In this document: positions 47,301-59,300 of the stretch, one piece after another
How positions within the stretch are numbered: position 1 is the stretch's first letter
Layout: every line of letters begins with the position of its first letter
Source: Channallabes apus
Lineage: Eukaryota > Chordata > Actinopteri > Siluriformes > Clariidae
Reading direction: 5' to 3'
Length of the DNA stretch: 64,000 nt
NCBI GenBank assembly: GCA_030522415.1
Contig: CM060114.1
Coordinates: 29,702,804-29,766,803, forward strand
Translations under genes and position numbers: made by a program
Notes under the pieces: generated by a model
Told to the model about the DNA's origin: nothing
The model's input: only the letters and a program-made list of their open reading frames with translations
The model's database searches: none

Positions 47301-50300
47301 CCTGATGAGTAAACCGAGGGTGGCGGTGGCAAAGAAAAACTCCCTGAGATGACAATACGAAGAAACCTTGAGACGAACCAGACTCAACAGGGAACCCATC
47401 ATCATTTGTGTGATAACAGATAGCAGGGATTGCAGTCATACTGTGTGTTAGGAGGCTGGAAGTTCAGTATAAGAGGAGAGGAGTTTAAGTTAATATTGAG
47501 TCCAGTTTCATTATTGGAGGCTCAGGTACAAAACTGTTTGTGGGAATTTTACTCCTGAACTATTAAGCGACTGAAGTCACTAGTCATCAGAGAACAGCTG
47601 TCTGCATCAGCCGAGGTCAGAACCATATTCATGGTCAAGTATAACCAGAAGCGGGGCACCAGGTCCAGCTCAGGAGCGTCATGTGCTGCCCGACACAGAG
47701 AGACAGGGAGGGAGAGAGAGAGAAAGCAGTTGGGTATGGTCACAGTCACATGAAGTATAGGGTGAATGTATATATGGTGCAGCCTCCACTAAGCAGGGAC
47801 TCCATCAGGGCTAACTATGACAGTAAAATGGAGCACGGAATAAATACAGACATGAGGACTCCCTCTTTGGGAAGTAAAGCACTCAGTAACCTTACCGTCA
47901 AAAACAGGAGTGATCAATGAGAGTGGGGTAGACAAAATCCAACCATACCAGTTTGGACAAATCTATTCACAAAAGGCTTGGCTAAATAAATAGGTTTTAA
48001 CCCTAAACACAAACAGTGAGACTGACAAGCTACATAGTTAGGAGAAATTTAGTGGAGCCAGGTCTGGCATGTTTTTGGAGAACATGGAAGAAGTCCATGG
48101 TGGTAACATGCAAAGAAATTCCACACAGACAGCAACAAGAGCTACAAGAGCCATCATTAAGAGAAATCTCACTTTATTTTAAAGTATAATGGGGATACAT
48201 AAAGTGTATGTCTAATGTCTTCTCTATTGCATCATATTCCATTAAAGCCAGCGCAAGCACATCCCTATCACTTCAGCTTATCACAACCAGCCAAATTCAC
48301 TGGTCATTTATTCCTCCAGCCGTTTAGACGCAAACCACATCTCAAGAGTACCCCAAGACTGTTTCGAAGGACTGTCCTCTTTGCGCCACTTGTGGCTGGA
48401 TGACAACGCTCTGACCGAGGTACCAGTCGATGCCCTGCGTCCGCTCTCTTCCCTGCAGGCCATGACCTTCGCCCTCAACAAGATCACCCACATCCCGGAC
48501 CGAGCGTTCGCCAATCTTTCCAATCTGGTGGTTCTGTAAGTGCTTTTGCACCGTATGTAACAGCATGGAAAAGAAAAATACACACTCCACCCATTGCATA
48601 CAATTTCACCAGTTTAAGTCCACCGGTTAAAAATAGCAGCTTTATCAAACTATTTTATTTCGCATTTCTGTGCTAGTTCTGGAGTCAGTTTAATTAGACT
48701 TGGTAAAAAAACAAGGTGTATTTATAGTCGAGGTTTTAGTCTAGAATGACATCAGACAATAAAAGAATGTGGAAAAAACTGGGTGGCTTTCTTTTTTTTT
48801 TTTTATCCAGTCAGCTTCCAGCTCACCAGGGGTGTGTTTTTCTGACTGCTCTCTTTTGCTGTCTCACTGCAGGCATCTCAATAACAACAGAGTGCTGTCC
48901 CTGGGAAAACAGAGCTTTGATGGGCTACAGAGCCTGGAGACTTTGTGAGTCGACCTCTCATTAATATTCAGCAAAAGTTCCGCCGTCCCATTTCCCTCTC
49001 TCTATTCTCTGTCCATCTCGTTTAGTTTCTTCTTCTCAGATAAAGAAGATAAGGGGTTTCAGCTCAGTGAAGAAAGCCTTTAGTTGCCCTCCTGGGGAAT
49101 ATTTTACTTGCGAACCTGGAATTGGTTGTGTGTTAGGGAAAGGGTGTAGTGTAGGAGGTGAAAAAAGTTTCGCACATTCCAGGCAAATTATACTTAATCC
49201 ACAAGGCTTGCAGTATGTCTAAAAACGGCAAGTGTGATAATGCAATCTTTGAATCAGAAAGTCTACTGCTCCAGACTGCTCTATCGAATAGTTTTCACCA
49301 GATATGCACTGATTACACTGCATGACTTAGAATTTGCCAAAAACAAACAACAAAACATACTGTATAAAAACATGATAGTATAAAATGTCACATACATTCA
49401 TTGGCCGCTTCATTAGGTAAACCTTGCTAATACTGGGTTGGACCCCCTTTTGATTCCACGATTGCCTTAATTCTTCATGGCTTCATCAATATGATATTTT
49501 GGTTCATATTGACATGATCGCATCTCAGCATAGAAATCAGTTGCTGCAGATTTGTCAGCTGCACATCTTCCGTCCATGAGGGTAGCATCATCCATGCATC
49601 CATGATGCAAATATTCAGTCCACCCCATCCCAAAGGGTCTCCATTTGATTGAGATCTGGTGACGGTGGAGGTCATTTGAGTACAGTGAACTAATTGTCAG
49701 GTTTGAAATGATTTTATCTTCGTGCCATGCCAATGTATCGCAGCAACACGCAGCATCCTAAAATCAAAATCTCATCTGATCTTCTGTTGCAAGGGATTTG
49801 AACTATAACAATCTGGAGGAGTTCCCCATCGGTATCAGAACCTTGAGGACTTTAAAAGAGTTGTAAGTGTCCACATTGTCTCTTTCCTCATACTAAATAT
49901 TATTTTCACAACTTCATTGGCTGTGTGTCTGCTTTTTTCTTTGCAGAGGATTTCACAACAACAACATCAAATCCATCCCTGAGCATGCCTTCATTGGGAA
50001 CCCCTCTCTCTTAACAATGTAGGTCTCTATACTGTACTGTATGTGTTCATTTATCTTCAGTGCCAGTATGATTATACTATAAGTATGTGCATTTAGCAGT
50101 GAAAATGATAAACGCCTCTTAATTCAGATTTTTTAGATTAGTGCTAAATTCAAGTCTGCACCTACATCCTCATCATCTCAACATTTTAAGAGATTAGCGA
50201 GAATACGACTTTAGTTCCTGCGTAAAATGTATCAAAAAGTTTTGAGATTAGCTCTGTTTACAAGCTCTGTTTTTTTCCGCTGTACATTCTCCCTCAGATG

Positions 50301-53300
50301 CATTAAAATCTTTATTAAACTATATAAACACAAAGCTTGTTCTTTTTTTTGTTTTTTTTTTGTTTGTTTTTTGACAGATTCTTCTACGACAACCCGATTC
50401 AATTCGTTGGTCAGTCTGCTTTCCAGCACTTGCCAGAGCTCAGAACACTGTGAGCCAAGCTGAATCCATTAAATTTGATTTTCTTCATGATTAAGTTACA
50501 GCAGCAACTTCAACCACAATGAGACTCTTATATCCATTTTTGCCCCTGTTGTGTTTAGGTCTTTAAATGGAGCCGCAGATATTACGCAGTTCCCGGATCT
50601 CACAGGCACACATAGTCTGGAGAGGCTGTGAGTTCCCGCTGTCCTATGACACCATTCTCTCAAATACACAGTTTACAGTAGTACCTTTTTATAAATTACT
50701 ACAAAATCATAGGATAACTAACTGAGCAAATACACTGTGTGGTGTCCCGTTAAAATATTGCATGCTTATGTATTGCTACACATAACACACATTATACTGT
50801 ACATCATAACCTAAATGTATTGAAAATTTTAAATATCCTGAGAAATTAATATATTAATAAATGAATGTATACATATACTGTATAATGGGACAATAAATAA
50901 ATAAATAAGTAATTAATTAAATGTAAATTAACAAAAAAGTTAAACTGTCATATATTCTAGATTTATTACAAGCCTTTTTCATTTTAATTTTGATTATTAT
51001 GGCTTACATATCTCATGAAAATCATAAATATCTCTAAATATTTAATTTCCAGTTTGAGTACTATGATATTACTGCGCTTGATTATTTATTCAACTCTCCT
51101 GACCTGAACCCCTAAAGAATCCATGGAGTATTGTCAAGAGGAAGGTGAGAAACACCTGGCCCAACAATACAGACGAGCTGAAGGCTGCTATCAAAGCAAC
51201 CTGGTCTTCAATAACACCTCCATAGTGCCACAGACTGATCATGTCATGCCAGATTGATGCAGTAATTTATGTTGAAGGAGCCCTGACCTAGTACGAAGTG
51301 CATAAACCATAATTTTATCTGAATTCCTGTATTGTAAAAAAAAAAAAAAAAAAAAAGACTGTGATCTTAGGAAATATTCTAATATTTTGAGATACTGTAT
51401 TTCTAATTTATAATCGTCTAAATTAAAACCAAAAGGCTGGAAATATTTAACTTTACATGTAATTAATCTTGAATATATGAGAGTAAAAATTTCAATTTAT
51501 GAAAGAAAATGAACTTTTTCATGATATTCACTTTTTACTTTTGACATTTACTGTCTATTTTTCTTGGTCTTGGTCTTCCTTCTCCAAAAATAATGTGGGT
51601 CAATGTGTTGGTTACTCTGCCTTTCTCAAGTGTTCTGGAAAAGATTTGAGTTTCCCCGCAGATCTAAGAAGTTTATTGTGCTTTCTAAAGAGGAAGATGA
51701 ACAGTGGGTTTGAAAAGTATTTAGATCGCTAACATTTTTGGTCTTGTTGGGTTCCAGTTGAGTGCGTGTGGCGTTTTATGGCCGAGCATATAGAGAGAAG
51801 CTACTTTTGAATACAAAGCATAAGGGCATGCAACTTAAGGTTTCTGAAAGAATTAGGAAATTTAAGTTGTTTTAGAAAGGTTGGACTTTTAGCTTTACAT
51901 CAGGTAAAAAAAGAATGTGCTGCGCATTATCTGGTTAATACCATCTCTATGGTGAGGCATGGTGGTGGCAGCATCATACCATAGGTGAGCTTCTCAGCAA
52001 TTAAACAAAACGGAATTGATAGAAGGAGGAATCCAGACAAATGTTGAGAGGTATTTAAAGAAAGCATCTTTGACGTGATACTAGGTGTAGACTTGCACCC
52101 ATAAGACCTTTCTGTAGAGAACCAAAGACAACAGGTCACAGGAAGAACATGAAGCTATAAATGCTGTCAACATGCTTCTGAATGAAGGATTATGTTTATT
52201 TATTAAAATGAAACTTAAATAAATTTTTCATGAAATTCATAAAACAGCAAAGTGTGAAGAAAATTAAAAGGGCTGAATGCTTTCCAGACCAACTTTTTGC
52301 GTACCGTCTAATCCTATAGCAAAACCGAAAAAAATAAATTGCTTCCCCAAGTACATGATTTGCACACAAAAACTAGTCTGAGGATATTGAAATGAAGTTT
52401 ACCTACAAGGCGGCATGCACAGTGGTGTAGTAGTTAGCACTGTGGCCTCGCTGCTTTAGGGTCGAGGTTTTGTGTCCTATCTCTGGTCTGAGTATGTGTA
52501 GTTAGTGCATGTTTTCTCCATGCTTGATAGGTTTCTCAGAGTACCCTCTGTGTACTATGGTAGATTCCTCCAACAGTCCAAAGACATGCATTGTAGGCTA
52601 ATTGGCATTTCCATATTGCCTGTAGTGTCTGTGTGCTTGTGTGTGCTGGGATGGATTAGCCCCCCATTAATGGTACCCTGCCAAGTGCTTCGAGTCCACT
52701 GGGATAGGCTCCAGGCCTTCTATGATGATCATTTACTGAATAAGCAGTACAGAGAATGATTAAAAGAGATGAGCGAGTTTACATGGAATTAATTGCTGTA
52801 CTCATCTCTGTGCTCAGCGCTATCACGGGTGCGAGAATCACCTCTCTACCCAGCTCAGTGTGTGAGCAGCTTCCCAACCTGCAGATACTGTAAGTTCCTC
52901 ATTATCTACTGTTCATAAACCACTACACAGTACATAATATTTTAAGAAATATCCATCGAGACATCAGATGCATGTTTCGTTCTAGAGATCTTTCCTATAA
53001 CCTAATCCAATCTCTGCCGAGTCTCCAAGGCTGCAAGAAGATTCAAAAGATGTGAGTTATGAATCGAACCGAATACAGTATATTTTTTTCTACAAGCTGA
53101 TATGATCGGCAATAACATAACGCTGTAACAATAACTGATGCTTGTCTTTATTGACCAGAGATCTCCATCATAACCAGATCCATGAGCTGAAAGCTGACAC
53201 GTTTCGAGGTTTGCCTTTACTCAAGTCCCTGTGAGTATTAGTTACTTTTGCAGTAATGTCATGTTCAGGGACAACTCAATCAGCTGAATTGTGCTTATAA

Positions 53301-56300
53301 GGGTTATAACTAGAATGCTGTGTGTTTTTAGAATATTATTGGTTTTAATTGATGTTGGTGTCCTAAAGCTTGGGCCTTAAACACGGCCTTATTAAGTGAA
53401 AGGATTATGGCTATGAATAGAGAAATGCAACAATACAGACAAGCTGAGGGCTGCTATAAAAGCAACCTGGTCTTTAAACACGCCTCAGCAGTGCCACAGG
53501 CTGATCTGCCTTCATGTTATGCCAGATTGAGGCAGTAATTTGTGTTAAAGGAGCACTGACTATATGACTATATGGTTTGTACATTAAGCAAAATGTTTGC
53601 GCTGGTATTCATAAAGCACCTATAAACCTTTTGTTTTCTGTGTGTCTTGTTTTATAAAAAAGTAAGTAAAGTAAATCTCTATGGAGTAACATTACAGGAT
53701 GACATGAAGCCGACATCCTGTATCACCAACACGTGGAGGAATCTTACATAAACCGTCCGCTAATGGATTTTAGTTTTTTATTGTCAATTTTTGCTTTTGT
53801 TGTAGTGGCCTGGCCTGGAATAAGCTGTGCTCTGTCGATCCGCTCTCCTTCACCGAGCTGCCAGCTCTCACCAAACTGTGAGTTCCAGCATTTAGTAATG
53901 AGCCATGGCCAAGACCATACTGAGTCATGAACATAATTCAAGTGCTAACATTACGTGTATAGCTAACCTCAGAATAATTGGCACCCTCGGTGGTAATAAA
54001 AATGTTGGTGGTCATTTGGGAAATATCCTAATATCAGCCTGGGAAATGTCACATATTATTGAAGTTGAATATTCTAAGAAAATAAAATTTTTTAAAGAAA
54101 CTATATTTCACATGCTCTAACCTTGGAGAGCACCTTCTATTTCACTATAGAAGCATGGAGTGTTGTATTAGGCTTCACAAATTTGTGAAATACAGAGCAT
54201 GAAATATCTTTTTATGTCTATAGATCCTCCAGGCTCCTAGGTTCAGTCTTATGGATTTCTTTAGATCATTCCAGGTTATCAGTAGGGTTTCAGATCAGGG
54301 GAAATGTCAAAAGCTTGTAGTCAAGGATCATTATCCCTCTGGAAGATCTAACCATGATCGTTTCTCAGTCATCCATCTGGTAGTAGAATCATGTCAACTG
54401 TACTAGTTCAGTAGAAATGTTTCACTACTTACTGTATCCATGTATCTTCTACAGTCTTAGTTAAGTTGGAAGGTCAAAGGATTCTCCCCTACAGTACCTC
54501 CCCTTCATTTGAGGATGAAATAATTAAACTACTATCTATGCGTAGTTGAAAAATCCTTCTCCCAACAGAGGTGGAGGTCTTCTATTTTTCATGCTGCTCT
54601 TTCATCTATCCCAAGGAAGATCAAGACGTCTTCACATCTCCACCAAGAAAGCCACACTTAAGAACTACCCTTACTTTTTCTGGTCATTACAACTTAACGA
54701 CTCTCCCTAATCTCTCTCTGTTGTCTCCCCCCTACTCACTAATGACCCTCCCTCCCATTCTTAACTTCCCCACAGTCCTTTTAAGATACAGTACAGTAGG
54801 GGAGGGTCCTTGGAGGACTTAAATACAAAGAACTTTTCAACTTACCTTAGACTGAAGATGCTACTTGGATGAGTGGTGAAAGGTTTCTTACTGAACTAGG
54901 AAGTCCAGTTGACATGACTCAGCTTCCAGACATGAGCCAGTTGTAACCTGTTGGAGGATGCAGCCAAATATTCACTGAAATTTGTCTTGTAGTTCATTAC
55001 CATATTATGTCACCTTATGTCCATAATGCCATAAGGTGCAATAAGGTTGCCAGGGAAAACAGGAGTAAAAACAGGAACAGTACATCCTTCACCATATTGA
55101 AGTTTTGCTACAATGCCTCTCTGATCAGCTTTGTCACTGAGTGCAGGGCGTGATTGCTATATTCTACAGTTCATGTATAACTAATGAATGTACTGTAGTG
55201 TTGTGGACAATTGACTTGTATAGTCAATGTTTAATACCATAGATGTGCACTATCTATTTCATTGTGTCGTGGGCCTTCAAACGCAACTGTCTGACGTCTT
55301 GTGTCTGCGTTATTATTCTCTGGCATCTGTTATTATAACACTTTTCTTCTATCTGCAACTCCTCCTAAACCATTCATGGAAATTTGACCAAACATTCACA
55401 GAACATTCTTTGGGCAGGCAACACATTTCTTCCTTGGATGATTCATTTGTGTGTTACTTCCTCTTTCAAAATGGTTTATTACATTTTTGGAGTTTAATCT
55501 GCTTAATTTTTACCCCTAGCAGTGAATATGATCTTCATTTTAACCTTTTATAAGTTATACTGGTCACAAATGTGCCATAAATGTCTGTTTGGAAAGTACA
55601 GATGAACAAAGTTCCATTGCCCAAGATAAAATGGTGTATTTGGATAACTTTTCTTCTTTACAGTGACCTGACTTCAAATCACCTCTCATCTTTACCTGTG
55701 GTTGAGATGCACACGTTGACTCACCTGAAACTGGCTGGAAACATAGACCTCCAAGAGCTAATTCCAGTGGAGAGATTCCCCAGACTGAGGTCAATACATG
55801 TCAAATAAATACACATAGACTTCATGGATATTTTGCATTTCATTAGTATTTACCCCTTTTGACTTTTTCCACATTTTCTAATAGTACAACCTGGAACTGA
55901 CATGGACGTAACTTGGGTTAAACAAACAGTATTGTAAACATAGTTGTTGGCCAAAAGCCTACATGTAATCTGGCAGACCCTGTTGAACTTTGCACCAAAA
56001 AATAGCAAAATAGCAGAATGTGTAGCTGTAATAGCAGCTAAAGATGGTTATTGATCCAGGAGATACATTAGGTCTGCTTTTTTTTGTATAATAATTCAAT
56101 TAAGGTGGCAATGGTGGCGTAGTGGTTTACATTGTGGCTTCGCACTTTCAGGGTTGAGGGTTTGATTCCTGTCTCCTGTCTTCAGATTCTCCATTTTCTA
56201 GGTGGGTTTCCTCCCACAGTCCAAAGACAAGCAGATTAGGTTTATTGGAATTTCCAATTTGTCCATAGGGTGTGTGTCCTGTGATAGATTGGCACTCTGT

Positions 56301-59300
56301 CCAGGGTGTACCCCATCTCGTACCCCAAGTCTCCTAGGATAGGCTGCAGGCCCCTGTGACCATGTACAAGATAAGCAGTATAAAACATGAATAAATAAAC
56401 TACTATAAAGCTACTTCATGTGAACTTTTACAGGTACAGGGCTGGGTGGCTACTGGTTCTGTTCTACTATAGTGACCTTCTCACCTTCATGCCATATTTT
56501 GGACTGAAAATTGGACTCTAGCCTGTAGATTAGCAAAAGGCTAGTCAGCTAACATCTGTGAAAGAGATAACGTTGAGGATAACGTCCTCAAAACAGGGAT
56601 TAGTATGGCCGGTGTTATGGAATTATCCAAGTACTATCTCTGTATATTAACTTTTTATATTAACTCTAAAGCCAATAAAAGTTAATGAAAAAGTAGAAAA
56701 AGCTTACAGTTTGAGTAGCCGTATTGAATTGATATCACTTTGTAATGAAGGATGAATCTGGTAGTTGAAGTTGAAATTTTAAGTTCCAGACTGTTTGGTG
56801 TGGTTTTTATCAGTTGTGGGTGGGGAAGCAGGATTAGTGTCGCAGTAGAGGAAAATCACATCTTTTCAGGTGCTAGATATACAATAGTACCTCGAAATAC
56901 AGTACGTGGAGAATGCTGAGTATTTAAACTGTTCCGGAGACGAGTTCTTAAGACGAAATTTTGTATTGTGAAACACATTTTCCCATAGGACATAATGTAA
57001 ATGCAGCCACCCAAAAATTTTACCAACATGACCAATTCCCACTTTGCATTTTCGCTAAAGGGGAAAATTTGCAAGGCTGGGAGTTCATATGCTGAGATAC
57101 CACTATAGTGTGTTTCTAATGGTAAAAATTTTTTATTCATTTTTGCACATATGAACAGCATACTTTGCAGGATAAATTAAGAGACTGGGGGAAGTGAAAT
57201 TTCTACTGCTTGAAAGTCTGTGGCTCACGTGGATAACTGTTTTATATACAGAGGTGGAAAGTAATGAATTACATTTACTTGCATTACTGTAATTGAGTAG
57301 ATTTTTTGTGTACTTCCACTTTTTAAAGTAGTTTTTAAAATCTGTAATTTTACTTTTACTTAAGTATGTTTTGTTTAAAGTATTGTACTTCACTACATTT
57401 TAAATCACATTCACTACCGAGTAAAAACAAATGAATGAAAATTCACAAGAACGATGGAGACGGGCAAAACAGATGCCATGATACAGACACAGCTGAAAGT
57501 GAAATGGCAACAAATTCTTATGAAGCAAACCCCTGACCATATTTAAACGACCACTTTGATTTCAAGCACAACAAAGGGAACAGATTTATTATGCAAGGGT
57601 GTTCCATCCCTCATCTCACCCCCACTGGTAAAAAAAAAAGTAACTCAGTAACTTTTACTCTGTGTAAATTTTTAATGAGCTACTTTTTACTTGAGTAGAG
57701 TTTTATAAGGGTAACTTTACTTGTACTTCAGTAAAAGTTCACTAAAGTAAAAGTACTTTTACTTAAGTACAAAATTTCCACCTCTGACTCTAGATATTCT
57801 TCTCAGACAGAACTAATCTAACCTAGGCTTCCCTTCACATTTATAGGGTGATGGAGATGCCCTATGCATTTCAGTGCTGCGCTTTTCTGACCTGCGAGAA
57901 ACACATGATTAGTTGGGAAAAGGAGAAGAACAGCAGCAATGACGTAAGAAGGAAAGACGGTGTCGCCTCCAGCACAGGTGTGTACACTTTAGCTCATTGT
58001 TTACACAGTTTATAAGGCTTAAAGAGTTAGCTTCTGATGTGGCTTTCCAGAGTCTTCCATCCTTCCAGACTTCTCTTCCCTGCAGGCATGTTTGGTTTCA
58101 AAACTCTGTGATGACGTTAATTTGGCATTTTTACAGATGTTGGGACAACATTCCTATTAGGTTGTTTGACATCAGAATAACGTTGACTTCATGATGAAGG
58201 GATAATGTTGAACAAATACAACACAATGTTCCGCATCAACTTCAAAACCAAATTAATGCCAAACCAATGGCCTGAGCAGGACTCGAACCCCGTTATAAAC
58301 CTAAGGGACCATGGATGTTAATCGGCATGAATGCTCCAATTAAAGGTTACGTTTTCATTAATTTGAGGTTGTATTTGCACCAATGTGTGGGTTGGTCATT
58401 CAACGTTATCTCAATGTCATCTTATCAAAAATATTTTAAGTACAACATTGTCCTGACGGTTGAGTAGAACCAGTCAGTACAAGACGATAAAGGCTATTTT
58501 CCTACACGTGCTTTAAACAGTAAGAAAGTACAAGCTGATTGGATGACATTCCTTTTTTTTTTTTTTTTTTTCTATAAGGAGACCATGAATTTGAGGATCT
58601 TTTCCCAGACCCTGAAGACGATTCTGTTTCACACCTCTCAATCCAGTGCTCCCCATCACCAGGTAACAAGAAAACATCTAATCTGAACACAGTTTCTTTT
58701 CTGATTTCCCTTTTCCTCCTAAATGTTTCTTCTATTTCTTTTATCCAGGCCCGTTTCAGCCATGTCTTTATTTGTTCGAGAGCTGGCTCATCCGTTGTGG
58801 AGTTTGGATCGTTGCCGTCATGTCCCTGATTAGTAATGCTATGGTCATGGTGTCTGTCTTTCTTTCTCCAACATTTTTGTCTCCCGTGAAGCTGCTGGTG
58901 GGCTTGTTAGCGCTGGTCAACAGCCTGACAGGACTGTGCAGTGGAGTTATGGCTCTTGTAGATGCCCTCACCTTTGGGAGCTTTGCTAAATATGGCGCAA
59001 ACTGGGAAGGCAGTACAAGCTGTAAGCTCACCGGATTCGTTATGGTCTTTGCATCCGAAACGAGCGTCTTCCTGTTGACTGTGGCCGCTGTGGAAAGAAG
59101 TTTTTCTGTTCATAATGGGAAAGCGGCATTGGATTATAGAGCCTCAAAAGCGATGGTTAAGCTAGCAGTGCCATTTTGCTTCATCTTGAGTTTGGTGGTA
59201 ACATCACTACCTCTCCTACATGTTACTGATTACGGAACATCATCGCTCTGCCTTCCTGTTCCCCTTGGAGAAAACTCTGGTTTGGGCTTGATGGTGGTCC

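Noticed and set aside
47280..47900. Possible gene fragment in intron 4
   Set aside because: Frames are short, on both strands, and match no protein I know.
58768..59113. Minus-strand frames under lgr5 exon 18
   Set aside because: Antisense shadows of a strongly recognised 7TM coding exon.
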